The notes: generated by a model from the letters alone, not told the origin. 64,000 nt of DNA from Kordiimonadales bacterium IMCC3096 (GCA_016865035.1 CP018227.1:2016001-2080000); one strand, 5' to 3'. Shown: positions 25,912 to 36,800, counted from the stretch's first letter. Made by a program: numbers and translations.

Positions 25912-28338
25912 ATGAACGACGCGTCCCTGCCCACGCATGTCCTGCCCGGACATTTCAACGACTGGTTTGCCCGCCGGGGCTGGCAGGCGCGGCCGCACCA
26001 GGTGCGGCTGGCGGAGATCGCGGCGCGCGGCGATGATGCGCTGCTGATCGCGCCCACGGGCGGCGGCAAGACCCTGGCGGGTTTCCTGCCCAGCCTGATC
26101 GACCTGGCCGCCACCCCCCGACCAGGACTCCACACGCTCTATGTTTCACCGCTGAAGGCGCTGACCTACGACATCGCGCAGAACCTCGATGCGCCTGTCC
26201 GGGAGATGGCGCTGCCGGTGACGCTTGAGACACGCACCGGCGATACGCCGCAGTCCAAGCGGCAGCGGCAGAAGAAGACGCCGCCGAACATCCTGCTGAC
26301 CACGCCTGAACAGCTCGCGCTGCTGCTGGCTGCGCGGGAGGCGAAGCAGATGTTTCAGCACCTTGGCGCCGTCATCATCGATGAGCTTCATGCCTTCGCC
26401 GATACGCGGCGCGGAGATCTGCTGGCGCTGGATCTGGCGCGGCTCAGGGCGATCTCGCCCGGCCATCGGCGGGTCGGGCTTTCGGCGACGGTGGCGGAAC
26501 CGGAACGGCTGGCCCGTTTCGTCGGGCTGGGACAGGAACCGGCCACCATCGTCCGCGGTTCGCCCGGGCCGAAGCCGGAGGTAACCATCCTGCGGGCCGA
26601 GGGGAGGATCCCATGGTCCGGTCACACCGCACGGCATGTCATTCCGGAGGTCTATCAGGCGATCCGCGACCACCGTACCGTTCTCGTCTTCGTCAATACC
26701 CGCAGCCAGGCGGAACTGGTGTTTCAGGAGCTCTGGCGGGTGAACGATTACGTGCTCCCCATCGCGCTGCATCACGGCAGTCTGGATGTGGAACGCCGGC
26801 GCAAGGTGGAAACCGCCATGGCGCGCGGGGCACTCCGGGCCGTGGTCTGCACCTCCACGCTGGACCTCGGCATCGACTGGGGCGACGTGGATCTGGTGGT
26901 CCAGATCGGTGCGCCGAAGGGGGCGGCCCGGACCCTGCAGCGCATCGGGCGCGCGAACCACCGCCTCGACGAACCCAGCAGGGCCATGTTCGCCCCGGCG
27001 AACCGGTTCGAGGAACTGGAATGTCTGGCGGCACTGGAGGCGCTGGCGGAGGGGCAGGTGGATGCGCCGCCTGCCCGTGACGGCGCGCTGGATGTGCTGG
27101 CGCAGCATGTGCTGGGGGTCGCCTGTGGCGCGCCCTTCGATGCCGATGACCTCTTCACCGAAGTCACCTCCACCGAACCCTATCGCACGCTGGACCGGGA
27201 GACCTTCGACCGGGTGATCGATTTCGTCGCCACCGGCGGCTATTCGCTGAAACGCTACGAGCGCTATCACCGGCTGCGGCAGACCGTGGAGGGCCTGTGG
27301 CGCGTGGCGAACCCGCGCGTGGCGCAGCAGTACCGCATGAATGTCGGCACCATCGTCGAGGCGCCGATGCTGAAGGTGCGGCTGCGTGGCGGGCGGAACC
27401 TCGGCGAGATCGAGGAATATTTCATCGAGCAACTGAAACCCGGTGACACCTTCGTCTTCGCGGGTGAGATCGTGCGCTTCCAGTCGGTGCAGGAAACCAC
27501 GGCCATCGTCGTGCGTGCGCCGGGGGAGGAGGCCAGTGTTCCCAGCTACCAGGGCGGCAAGTTCCCGCTCTCCACCTTTCTGGCCGACAAGGTGCGCGCC
27601 ATCCTGGCCGATCCGGGGCAGCATCCGGGCCTGTCGCCGCAGACCCGCGACTGGCTGGGCCTGCAGAGCTGGCGCTCCATCCTGCCGCGCCCGGACGAAC
27701 TGCTGGTGGAAATGTTCCCGCGCGCCAGGAAGCATTATCTGGTGGCTTACCCGTTCGAGGGGCGGCTGGCGCACCAGACCCTGGGCATGCTGCTGACCCG
27801 GCGGATGGAACGGCTGGGCCTGCGCCCGATGGGTTTCGTCGCCAATGACTACGCCATGGCGGTCTGGTCGCTGCGCCCGGTGACGGACGTGGATGCGCTG
27901 CTGGCGCCGGACATGCTGGGGGACGATCTGGATGCCTGGCTGAATGAATCCATCCTGATGAAACGGACCTTCCGCAATGTCGCCACCATCGCCGGCCTGA
28001 TCGAGCGGCGCTTTCCGGGGCAGGAGAAGTCCGGGCGACAGATGACCATCTCCTCGGACCTGATCTACGACGTGCTGCGCGACCATGAACCCGACCACAT
28101 CCTGCTGCGCGCGACATGGGAGGATGCGGCGACCGGGCTGCTGGACGTGCGGCGGCTGGGGGACATGCTGGTCCGGGTGCAGGGCCGCATCGTCACCCGC
28201 AGGCTGGAGCGCATTTCCCCGCTGGCTGTCCCGGTCATGCTGGAGATCGGGAAGGAACCGGTGCTCGGCATGGCCATGGAGGATATCCTGGCGGAGGCCG
28301 CCGACGACCTGATGGCAGAAGCTTCGGTGCTGCTGTGA
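25912..28338 (+). CDS. Ligase-associated Lhr-like DEXH-box DNA helicase
   Basis: An 808-residue superfamily 2 helicase. Motif I is LLIAPTGGGKTLAGFLPSL, motif II is VIIDELHAFADTRRGD (DELH), motif III is VGLSATV, and motifs IV-VI include VFVNTRSQAELVFQELW, LDLGIDWGDVD and LQRIGRANHR. The winged-helix and beta-barrel Lhr core follows to about residue 800. This short Lhr form (no Lhr-CTD) belongs to the bacterial ligase-associated DNA damage response set, with an ATP-dependent ligase and an MBL exonuclease. Here only the PdeM phosphoesterase follows (GTGA overlap); the ligase and exonuclease genes are not in the window. Confidence 0.92.
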   Translation: MNDASLPTHVLPGHFNDWFARRGWQARPHQVRLAEIAARGDDALLIAPTGGGKTLAGFLPSLIDLAATPRPGLHTLYVSPLKALTYDIAQNLDAPVREMALPVTLETRTGDTPQSKRQRQKKTPPNILLTTPEQLALLLAAREAKQMFQHLGAVIIDELHAFADTRRGDLLALDLARLRAISPGHRRVGLSATVAEPERLARFVGLGQEPATIVRGSPGPKPEVTILRAEGRIPWSGHTARHVIPEVYQAIRDHRTVLVFVNTRSQAELVFQELWRVNDYVLPIALHHGSLDVERRRKVETAMARGALRAVVCTSTLDLGIDWGDVDLVVQIGAPKGAARTLQRIGRANHRLDEPSRAMFAPANRFEELECLAALEALAEGQVDAPPARDGALDVLAQHVLGVACGAPFDADDLFTEVTSTEPYRTLDRETFDRVIDFVATGGYSLKRYERYHRLRQTVEGLWRVANPRVAQQYRMNVGTIVEAPMLKVRLRGGRNLGEIEEYFIEQLKPGDTFVFAGEIVRFQSVQETTAIVVRAPGEEASVPSYQGGKFPLSTFLADKVRAILADPGQHPGLSPQTRDWLGLQSWRSILPRPDELLVEMFPRARKHYLVAYPFEGRLAHQTLGMLLTRRMERLGLRPMGFVANDYAMAVWSLRPVTDVDALLAPDMLGDDLDAWLNESILMKRTFRNVATIAGLIERRFPGQEKSGRQMTISSDLIYDVLRDHEPDHILLRATWEDAATGLLDVRRLGDMLVRVQGRIVTRRLERISPLAVPVMLEIGKEPVLGMAMEDILAEAADDLMAEASVLL

Positions 28339-29030
28339 CGGATGGGGCGATGGTGGTGAATGGTGCCCGGCTGCACCCCGATCCGACAGCGGCACTCTGG
28401 TGGCCCGCCGAGCGGATGCTGATTGTCTCCGACCTGCACTTCGAGAAGGGATCGGCCATGGCGCGCCGGGGCCACGGGCTGTTGCCGCCCTATGACAGCG
28501 CCGCGACGCTGACCCTGCTGGAGGGGCTGGTGGCGAAATACCGTCCGGCCCGGCTGCTGGCGCTGGGCGACAGCTTTCACGATGGTGAAGCCTTCGCCCG
28601 CCTGAGCCGCGATGAAACGGATCGGCTGACGGCACTTTCCCGGCGGCAGGAAATGATCTGGATCAGCGGCAACCATGACCCCGAACCGCCCGCGCATGTC
28701 GGGGGGCGGGTCCTGGCCGAATACAGGTGTGGTCCGCTGCTGTTCCGTCATGAGCCGCAGCCGGGACGGGCCACGGGGGAAGTCGCCGGGCATCTGCACC
28801 CGAAGGCGCAGGTGCGCGGACGTGGCCGCAGTGTCCGTGCCCGCTGCTTCGTTACCGATGGCTTGCGCCTGATCGTGCCGGCCTTCGGGGCCTATACCGG
28901 TGGTCTGGATGTCATGGATGCCGCGTTTCGGCCGCTGTTCCCCGGCGCCTTTCATGCCTGGATGCTGCTGCGCGACCAGGTGCATCCGGTGCGCTCCTCG
29001 CGGCTGGCCGGAACGCCAATGGACGCCTGA
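28335..29030 (+). CDS. pdeM: Ligase-associated DNA damage response phosphoesterase PdeM
   Basis: A 231-residue calcineurin-like metallophosphoesterase. Metal-binding motifs appear in order: VSDLHFEKG, LGDSFHDGEAF, ISGNHDPEPP, RHEPQP and AGHLHPKAQVRG. The start GTG at 28335 overlaps the helicase stop (GTGA); ATG at 28350 is an alternative. In known systems PdeM is encoded with the Lhr-like helicase, a ligase and an exonuclease and is thought to process DNA ends. It is convergent with the LuxO-like gene. Confidence 0.88.
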   Translation: MTDGAMVVNGARLHPDPTAALWWPAERMLIVSDLHFEKGSAMARRGHGLLPPYDSAATLTLLEGLVAKYRPARLLALGDSFHDGEAFARLSRDETDRLTALSRRQEMIWISGNHDPEPPAHVGGRVLAEYRCGPLLFRHEPQPGRATGEVAGHLHPKAQVRGRGRSVRARCFVTDGLRLIVPAFGAYTGGLDVMDAAFRPLFPGAFHAWMLLRDQVHPVRSSRLAGTPMDA

Positions 29031-29055
29031 AACGGTTCAGGCGCGGCGGAAGCTG

Positions 29056-30528
29056 TCAGTCGGCCCCGGCTGCTGCTGCCGCCGCGTCTTCTTCCTCCCA
29101 GGCCGAGCGCTTGCGGTAGATCGTCTGGGGCGCGATGCCGAGCAGGGCCGCCGCGGTGCGGATATTGCCGTCGCAGCGCGCGATCGCGCCCTCGATATAT
29201 TCCCGCTCCACCGCCGCGAGCGGGCGAATCTCCGCCGACAGGGACTTGACGTCCGACGGTCGCGGGCCGGAAGGGACCGGCGCAGGGGCGGTTGCGGTGG
29301 CGGGTTCCGCCGCTGGCGGCACCTTCGACACGGGCACACTGGGTGTGACCAGCGACAGCGGTGGCGGCAGCATGTCCGGCGAGACGAGTTCACCATCGTG
29401 CAACACGACCGTGTTGTGGATGACGTTCTGCAGTTCCCGCACATTGCCGGGCCACTCATAGGACATCAGCACGGCGGCTGTCGCCGGGTCGAAGTCGCGG
29501 AACTTCCGCTTTTCCTGCTCGGCAAAGTTGGCCAGAAAGACGCGGGCGATCTTCACGATGTCGTCATCCCGATCCCGGAGCGGCGGCAGGTGCAGCGGGA
29601 TCACGTGCAGGCGATAGTAGAGGTCTTCCCGGAACCGGCCTGCCTTGACCTCCGCCATCGGATCCTTGTTGGTGGCGCAGATCAGGCGCACATCGACCTT
29701 TTCCGTCACCGAGGCCCCGACCTTGCGATAGGTCTCGGTCTGGATGAACCGCAGCAGCTTCGCCTGCAGGTCGAGATCCATCTCGCAGACCTCGTCCAGG
29801 AACAGGGTGCCGCCGTTGGCCATGGATGCCGCGCCTTCACGCTCCCCCAGTGCGCCGGTGAAGGCGCCCTTCACATGACCGAAGATCTCGCTCTCCATCA
29901 GATCGTGCGGAATGGCGGCGCAGTTGATGGCGATGAAGGGACCATTGCGGCGTGGGCTGCGGTTCTTGATCGCTTCCGCGCAGACTTCCTTGCCGGTACC
30001 GCTCTCGCCCGTGATGAAGACCGTTGCCTTGGACGGGGCCGCAGCCTCGACAATGCGGTAGACCGTCTGCATTACCAGCGCGCCGCCGACAAACCCCTCG
30101 AACCCGTCCTTGTCGATCTCGTCACGGTAGGTATTGACGATATCCAGCAGTTCCGTGCGTTCCAGCGCGTTCTTCAGCGTCACCTTCAGGCGATCGGCGT
30201 TGAACGGCTTGACGATGAAGTCGGCGGCCCCCGCCTGCATCGCAGTGACGGCGGTCTGTACCGACCCATGGGCGGTAATCACGATCACCGGCAGGTCCGG
30301 ATCAACCTCCTGCACGTGCCGCAGGATATCCATGCCGTCCATGTCCGGAAGTTTCAGGTCCAGCAGGATCGCATCCGGTCGGTGGTGTTCGATATATTCC
30401 AGCGCAGGTCGGCCCAGTTCCTCGTGATGCACTTCATAGGGGTCATTCCGCAGAAACTGGATGTAGCTGCGGGCGAGCGTGGGCGTATCTTCGACCAGCA
30501 GGATTCTGCTGGCTCCATTTCTGCTCAT
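29056..30528 (-). CDS. LuxO-like sigma-54-dependent response regulator
   Basis: A 490-residue regulator. The receiver occupies residues 1-125, with phosphoacceptor D57 (LLDLKLPDMDG), acidic E13/D14 and the KPF lysine. The AAA+ domain (about 150-380) has Walker A TGESGTGKE, an intact sigma-54 contact loop GAFTGA, Walker B GTLFLDEVCEM and the arginine finger region. A proline/alanine linker leads to a Fis-type HTH (residues about 440-475: AVEREYIEGAIARCDGNIRTAAALLGIAPQTIYRKRS). The start ATG at 30528 is preferred to TTG at 30537. It is divergent from the hybrid kinase at 30661 and is the likely activator of the sigma-54 promoters at 13085 and 33815. Confidence 0.92.
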   Translation of the reverse strand: MSRNGASRILLVEDTPTLARSYIQFLRNDPYEVHHEELGRPALEYIEHHRPDAILLDLKLPDMDGMDILRHVQEVDPDLPVIVITAHGSVQTAVTAMQAGAADFIVKPFNADRLKVTLKNALERTELLDIVNTYRDEIDKDGFEGFVGGALVMQTVYRIVEAAAPSKATVFITGESGTGKEVCAEAIKNRSPRRNGPFIAINCAAIPHDLMESEIFGHVKGAFTGALGEREGAASMANGGTLFLDEVCEMDLDLQAKLLRFIQTETYRKVGASVTEKVDVRLICATNKDPMAEVKAGRFREDLYYRLHVIPLHLPPLRDRDDDIVKIARVFLANFAEQEKRKFRDFDPATAAVLMSYEWPGNVRELQNVIHNTVVLHDGELVSPDMLPPPLSLVTPSVPVSKVPPAAEPATATAPAPVPSGPRPSDVKSLSAEIRPLAAVEREYIEGAIARCDGNIRTAAALLGIAPQTIYRKRSAWEEEDAAAAAAGAD

Positions 30529-30660
30529 GTTCTGCAACTTTCCATAAGTCTGCCGCGCAGGAACAGTGGCTTACCGGATTGCGTATCTGGCTTGTCGTCC
30601 ATTTTTCGCAGCGAGACAGACGCGACATACTGCGTTGACACTGCTAAATTGCGTCGTCAA

Positions 30661-33600
30661 ATGCGTTCGGTCAATATTCTTAACAATGGTTCTGCTGCCG
30701 GAGCCGGAGAGGACAGCCTTTCCGGTCGATGGGGAGCAGTGCGTTTCGGGCTGCTCGGTCTGGCCATCGCCGTGCTGATGGCGACGACGGTCTTTTCCAT
30801 CCTGACACTCCGCCAGGAGTACAATTCCAGTTCCAGCCGCTATGACAGCGTGGTCTGGGGCGCAACCCACACGCGTAGTGAGCTTTCCCTGTTTCTCAGC
30901 ACGCTGGACAATTACGTGCTCGGCACTGCGGGCATGTCCCAGGCCGAGTTCCAGCAGCGCTTCGGCTACATGAAGCAGCGGCTGCCGACGTTCCTGGCAG
31001 CGATGCAGAGTGACAAGGGTGATTCACTCGGTGCGGGCTCCATCGCGGCCAGCATTGCCCGCACGTTCGAGGTCAATGACGCGCGGCTGATGTCGCTGCA
31101 GACGGGCGACTTCCGGAACTACAGCGCCGTTCGCAAGGATCTCGTTGCGCTGTTCCAGTCGCTGCAGCAACTGACGAACTCCTCGGAACTGACGGTCACT
31201 CAGTCACGGGTGGACCGGCTGGAGCCAATCTACTTCGAACTGCTGCTGTCCGCCGTCGGCACCCTGCTGGGCGCGGGGACCCTTGTCGGTTTCCTGATCC
31301 GGGAGATCAGGAGAACACGACGGCTCTACAGAAAGGTCGCGCGGGCAGAGGCGCGCGAGAGTGCCGCCCGCACCCAGCTGCTGGAAGCGATCGATGCCAT
31401 GACGGACGGTTTCGCGCTGTTCGACGCGGATGACCGGGTCATCCTGTTCAATGCCAAGTACCGTGAATATTACGCCACCAATGATGATCACATCGTCGAG
31501 GGGGAGCGTTTCGAGGACATCATCCGCAAGTCGGTAACGAATCGCGTCATGACCGGCGGCCAGAGTCCGGACGTCTGGGTGGCGGAGCGTCTGGCGCGGC
31601 ATCGCAACCCGACAGGACCGGTTGAAACGGAACTTGCCGATGGCCGCTGGCTGCTGGTGGGCGAGTTCGTGACCGAAGAAGGCGGGCGGGTCAGTGTTCA
31701 CACCGACATCACCACGCAGAAGGAGAACGAGAGCGCCCTGACCGAAGCCAAGGAACGCGCGGAAGATGCCAATGTCGCCAAGTCGCGGTTCCTGGCAATG
31801 ATGAGTCACGAGATCCGCACGCCGATGAACGGCGTCCTCGGCATGACCAACCTTCTGATGGAAACGCCGCTCAGCGGGGAGCAGCGCCAGTACGCCGAGA
31901 CCGTTCGGGCTTCGGGCGAGGCGCTGCTGACCATCATCAACGACATTCTCGACTTCTCGAAGCTGGAGGCCGGCCGGCTGGAGCTGGAAGATGTGGCGTT
32001 CGACCTGTCCGATCTGGTCGATGGCGTCACCGACCTGCTCTCGGCCCGCGCATTCGAGGGCGGGATCGAGGCGGTTGTGATCCTCGACCCGGCAATCCCG
32101 AAGACGCTCATGGGCGATCCGACCCGCATCCGGCAGGTGCTGCTCAACTTCGCCGGCAATGCGATCAAGTTCACGGAGACGGGCGGCGTCATGATCGATG
32201 TGTCCCTTTCCGGTGGCACCGAGGGAACGCCGACCATCCGCTTCGATGTGCGCGATACCGGCATCGGCATCCCGAAGGATCGCCAGGACGCCCTGTTCCA
32301 GGAGTTCACCCAGGTGGATGCCTCGACGGCCAGGCGCTATGGCGGGACGGGGCTGGGGCTGGCGATCTGCAAGCGTCTGGTGGGCCTGATGGACGGCCGG
32401 ATCGGTCTGGAGAGTATCGAGGGCGAGGGCAGTACCTTCTGGTTCGAGGCATCGCTGAAACGGGCGGAGAAGCCAGCCAGCGACCCTCTGGCCAGCCTGC
32501 TGCGCATGACCGACGGACGCTCCGTCGCTGTCCATTCGGCAAATGTGGTGCTGCGCGAGGGGCTGGCCGCCCGGGCACGCGGTCTGGGGCTGTCGGTGGC
32601 CCATCTGGCGCCGGACATGCAACCGCCCGTGGAGACCGTGGATCATGCGATCATTGCCGGGGAACTGGCGGAATCTTCGGAAGTGTCGGCGATCCGCGCC
32701 CTGCGCCGGATGGTCAGCGGCCAGATGCTGATTGCCATCACGCCCGCACAGCGCGGTCGGGTGGACGAATTGCTGGCCCGTGGCTTCGACGGCTTCGTTA
32801 CCCGTCCTGTCCGGTTGCTGCCGCTGGCCCGGGCGCTGACCGGGCGGGATCTGGAGCATGACGCCAGTGTGGCCTCGGAAACGGAACAGGTCGGCGACGT
32901 CGCTGCCCGTGGCAGCCGCGTGCTGGTGACCGATGACAATCGCATCAACCTGCAGGTCGCCCGCGTGATGCTCGAGAAGGCGGGGTATGTCGTGGACACG
33001 GCCGAGGATGGTGCCGCCGCCCTGGCCGCCGTGGCGGAGAAGCCGTTCGAACTGGTGCTGATGGACGTGCAGATGCCGGACATGGACGGGTTCGAGGCGA
33101 CGGCACGGATCCGGGCCCTTGGCGGCAACCGGGCCGCGGTTCCCATCGTTGCGGTCACCGCCAATGCCATGCCGGAACATCGGGAGGAATGTCTGTCGAA
33201 GGGCATGGACGATTTCATTGCCAAGCCGTTCGACAAGGTCGAGCTGCTGCAGCTCGTGTCCCGCTGGGCGCTGATCGGTGCCCGCGCCACCGGGGGCCCG
33301 GACCGGGTTGCCGAACCGGATGCAATGGCCGATGGGCCCTCCTCGCCGGCTGTCGCGAACTCCGCGACCACCGATGATCCGGCCACGGACGAAGGCCTGC
33401 CGCATGCGGGAGAGCCGGCAGAGCCTGAAGCGGAAGGCGCCGCCCTGATCGATCAGGCCATCCTGGATCAGTTCGCGGAGGATGTGGGCGAGGACATCCT
33501 GCCGGAACTCATCACGGCCTTCATCGAGGATACCCTGCAGCGTCTGCAGACCCTGCAGCAGACTCCGGATGCGTCAAACCGTGAATCACTGGGCCGGGAG

Positions 33601-33789
33601 GCGCACAGCCTGAAGGGCAGTGCCGGAACGGTTGGTGGCATGCTGCTGTTCGAGGCCGCGCGGGAAGCCGAGGAGCTGTTCGAGGAGAATGAACTGGAGG
33701 CGGCCGGGGCCGCCGTGGCGCGTCTGGCCCCGATCGCCGAGCGTACCGTGGCCGCCTATGGCAAGATGCTGGCCGCGCGGGCCGCATGA
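30661..33789 (+). CDS. Hybrid sensor histidine kinase with fused receiver and HPt domains
   Basis: A 1042-residue membrane kinase starting at ATG 30661. The open frame extends upstream but only antisense to the activator gene. Order: transmembrane helix at about 26-46; periplasmic helical sensor (about 47-190); second helix near 195-220; PAS domain about 240-360; HisKA with H383 (MMSHEIRTPMNG); HATPase with DTGIGIP and GGTGLGLAIC; a degenerate receiver-like segment (about 616-725) lacking the Asp pocket; a true receiver with D802 (LMDVQMPD); and a C-terminal HPt domain with H982 (EAHSLKGSAG). The domain set matches LuxQ plus LuxU in one chain. It probably feeds the divergent LuxO-like regulator. 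Confidence 0.9.
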   Translation: MRSVNILNNGSAAGAGEDSLSGRWGAVRFGLLGLAIAVLMATTVFSILTLRQEYNSSSSRYDSVVWGATHTRSELSLFLSTLDNYVLGTAGMSQAEFQQRFGYMKQRLPTFLAAMQSDKGDSLGAGSIAASIARTFEVNDARLMSLQTGDFRNYSAVRKDLVALFQSLQQLTNSSELTVTQSRVDRLEPIYFELLLSAVGTLLGAGTLVGFLIREIRRTRRLYRKVARAEARESAARTQLLEAIDAMTDGFALFDADDRVILFNAKYREYYATNDDHIVEGERFEDIIRKSVTNRVMTGGQSPDVWVAERLARHRNPTGPVETELADGRWLLVGEFVTEEGGRVSVHTDITTQKENESALTEAKERAEDANVAKSRFLAMMSHEIRTPMNGVLGMTNLLMETPLSGEQRQYAETVRASGEALLTIINDILDFSKLEAGRLELEDVAFDLSDLVDGVTDLLSARAFEGGIEAVVILDPAIPKTLMGDPTRIRQVLLNFAGNAIKFTETGGVMIDVSLSGGTEGTPTIRFDVRDTGIGIPKDRQDALFQEFTQVDASTARRYGGTGLGLAICKRLVGLMDGRIGLESIEGEGSTFWFEASLKRAEKPASDPLASLLRMTDGRSVAVHSANVVLREGLAARARGLGLSVAHLAPDMQPPVETVDHAIIAGELAESSEVSAIRALRRMVSGQMLIAITPAQRGRVDELLARGFDGFVTRPVRLLPLARALTGRDLEHDASVASETEQVGDVAARGSRVLVTDDNRINLQVARVMLEKAGYVVDTAEDGAAALAAVAEKPFELVLMDVQMPDMDGFEATARIRALGGNRAAVPIVAVTANAMPEHREECLSKGMDDFIAKPFDKVELLQLVSRWALIGARATGGPDRVAEPDAMADGPSSPAVANSATTDDPATDEGLPHAGEPAEPEAEGAALIDQAILDQFAEDVGEDILPELITAFIEDTLQRLQTLQQTPDASNRESLGREAHSLKGSAGTVGGMLLFEAAREAEELFEENELEAAGAAVARLAPIAERTVAAYGKMLAARAA

Positions 33790-33814
33790 TTCGTCGCGCC
33801 CGCGATCGTGGGAA

Positions 33815-33830
33815 TGGCATCAGGCTTGCT
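33815..33830 (+). promoter_or_regulatory. Sigma-54 (-24/-12) promoter of the giant RTX gene
   Basis: TGGCATCAGGCTTGCT carries the GG (33816-33817) and GC (33828-33829) doublets exactly 12 bp apart, with TGGCA and TTGCT matching the consensus on both halves. It lies in the 108-nt gap between the hybrid kinase and the FecR-RTX gene, 68 nt before the start codon. It is the second such site in front of an RTX gene in this window, and the sigma-54 activator gene lies 3.3 kb upstream. Confidence 0.68.
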
Positions 33831-33897
33831 TGATTTCTGCTGAATCACGGAATGTGACACCATGTCGGTGTCGCTGGTGCGGTTGAGGACGAACAGA

Positions 33898-36800
33898 ATG
33901 GACCAGATCTCGGGACGAAACAGTGCAGAGACCACCGTCTCTGACGAATCGACCGATGTTTCCGGTTTCGTGCTCCCGGCCAGTCAGGTGGAGGGGGCGG
34001 TCGATCGCGCCAACCCCTTGGAAACCGTGCAGTTGAACGGCTCCCCTGTCGGTGGCACCCTGTCGGTGCGGACCGTGGTCGGTGATGTCTTCGTGGTGCA
34101 TGTCGATGGCCGCCAGGGGCCTTTGCAGACGGGCGAACGCGTCGGTCCCGGTGACATCATCCTGACCCGGGGAGACGGCGCGGTCGAGCTGGTGACGTCA
34201 GACGGTGCCGCCGCATTCTTTGACAGCGACAGCCGCATCCTGCTGGAGGCACCGGAGGAATCAGGTTCCAGCGAACCGCAGTTCTTTGTCATTCAGGGCC
34301 AGTTCGCGATCGATACTACCGCCGCGACTGCTGGCGGTGCGGAGGTTCTGTTTGTCCGCACGCCAGTGGCCAACCTGACGGTGCGGGGCGCGCGGGTCAT
34401 CGGCAAGGCCGCGCCCGAGGCGCAGGCCAATACCTTCGTGCTGTTGCCCAGCGTCAGTGGCCTTGCGGCGGGTTCCGTGGCGGTGGCAACTGCCGGTGCC
34501 GTGCTGGTCCTGGACCAGCCGCTCCAGGGCATGGAAGTGCTTTCCATGTTCCGCCAGCCGACACCGCTCAGTGATGTGGATGTGGACACGCTGCTGGCAG
34601 CCTTTGCCCCGGGTGTCCTGGCCTACGCCGATCTGGGTGAACTGCCGGACGCGCCTGAAGTGGAGGATACCGGCGTGCTGACGCAGTTGCGCGCCGCCCT
34701 CGGCCTGGACGACGATGATGTCGAAGTCGCCGCAGGCGAGGAGATCGGTGATGCCGCCGCCGAGGAAGAGGTCATCGGCAGCATCGGTGATGATGATCTG
34801 GACGACCGCAACGACGACGACGAGCAGATCGAGAATGATGATGACGGCGACAATGGCGTCATCGCATTCGACGGTGCCCAGACCTTCAATATCGCAGATG
34901 GTGACGCCACCCTGATCGGTGGTGCGGGCATCGACACGTTGACCATTCTTGCCGACGCGGACCAGACGAATGTCCTGACCGGCGAAACCGTGGACGGCCA
35001 GGCCGTGCTCAATTTCAATGTCGAAGGCAGGGAGACACAGGTCACGCTGCAGGATGTCGAGGAGCTGGAGGTCGATCTCGGCCTGAACGGCGACCAGGTG
35101 GTCCTTGGTAACCTGACGGGCTCCGGCATTCTGGACAATACGATCGTGGTGCGTGCCGGTGACGGTGGTGACCTCGTCGATGGTTCGAACGCGGGAATCG
35201 CGCTGGAGCTGTTCGGTGGTGCCGGTGACGACACCCTGACCGGCGGAACGTCTGCCGATCTGCTTGATGCGGGCACGGGTGCCAACACGCTTTCCGGGGG
35301 TGCAGGCGACGACCGGATTGTCGGTGGCGTCGGCATTGATCGCGCGGTCTATGTCGGCGACCAGAGCGGGTTCAGGCAGACCGTCGATGACACCAGCGGC
35401 GAGATCACGCTGGCCGACACGGTTGGCGCGGAAGGCACCGACACCCTGACCGCGGAGATTGACGAGATCGATTTCAACGGCACCCTGTTCGACATTGCCC
35501 TGGGTGACGCGGCGGACAACGCGCTGACCGGCGATGCCAACAACAATTTCCTGGCCGGACGGGGCGGTGATGACACGCTTTCCGGCGGTGATGGCAATGA
35601 CTTCCTGACCGGCGGCAGTGGCATCGATACGGCGATCTTCAGCGGCGTTGCCCCCGGCTTCATCGCCAATGTCTCCGCCGATGGCCTGACGGTCGTGCTG
35701 CAGGATACGGTGGGATCGGAAGGCACGGACACCCTGTCGACGGATATCGAGATCCTGGATTTCGGCGGCACCGGCCTCAACACGACATTCGGCACCGGCG
35801 GCAATGATGCCCTGACGCAGGACAATGGCGGTGCGGTGGCGGTCGGTGGTGACGGCAATGACACCATCATCGGCGGTGACGGCAGCGATGTGCAGTTCGG
35901 CGGCGCGGGTCAGGACAGCCTCTCCGGTGGCGCGGGTGGTGACACGCTGCTCGGCGAAGAAGGCGATGACACCCTGACCGGCGGCAGCGGCGACGATGTC
36001 TTCTCCGGCGGCAGCGGGGCAGACCTGGCGATCTTCGCGACCGCGATCGAGGATGTGGTCGGTCAGGCGAACGCCGACGGTTCCGGCTTCACAATCGTGA
36101 CGGCGGCCGAGGGTACGGACACCATCAACAGTGATGTGGAACGGGTGACCTTCGCGGCGGAAACCTTCGACCTCTCCATAGCCACTGACAATGCCGAGAA
36201 CCAGACACTGGGCGACGGCAATGACATTCACGCGGCACTCGGCGGCAATGACACCATCAGCGCCGGCGCGGGTCGGGATGCGGTACTGGCGGGCGACGGT
36301 AATGATGATGTCTCCGGCAATGCAGGTCAGGACACGCTGCTGGGTGAATCCGGCAATGACACCCTGACCGGTGGTGTCGGCAATGACGTCCTGTCGGGCG
36401 GCGATGGTGCGGCAGACCGGGTGGTCTATGCCGGGGCGGTCGGCGACTTCACCTTCTCCGCCAATGACGACGGCAGCGCGATCACGATCACCGACACGGT
36501 GACCGGCGATGTCGACGAAGGCACGGACCAGCTCGATGGCACTTTCGAGGAAGCACAGTTTTCCGGTGAGGCCTTTGTGCTCACCACCGGCAACGCGGGC
36601 GATGAAGCGCTGACGGCGAACAATGTGCGCAGCATCCTCTTCGGCGGCGGCGGAACCGACACGGTGACCGGGGGCACTGCGGCGGACCTGCTGTTCGGCG
36701 GCGCCGGGACCGACAGCCTGAGCGGTGGTGCCGGTGCGGACCTGCTTTCCGGCGATGCCGGTGATGACACCCTGGTGGGCGGTACGGGCAATGACAGCCT

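Noticed and set aside
26146-28635. An 829-codon minus-strand open frame opposite the Lhr-like helicase
   Set aside because: It is antisense to all helicase motifs, has no family features and is typical of GC-rich shadow frames.
30575-30600. A possible sigma-54 site, TGGC...TTGC, between the LuxO-like gene and the kinase
   Set aside because: The GG and GC doublets are 13 bp apart instead of 12, so the element is unlikely to be recognised.
28900-30660. A long in-frame extension upstream of the hybrid kinase
   Set aside because: It is antisense to the LuxO-like activator gene and encodes no plausible domain. ATG 30661 begins the transmembrane kinase properly.
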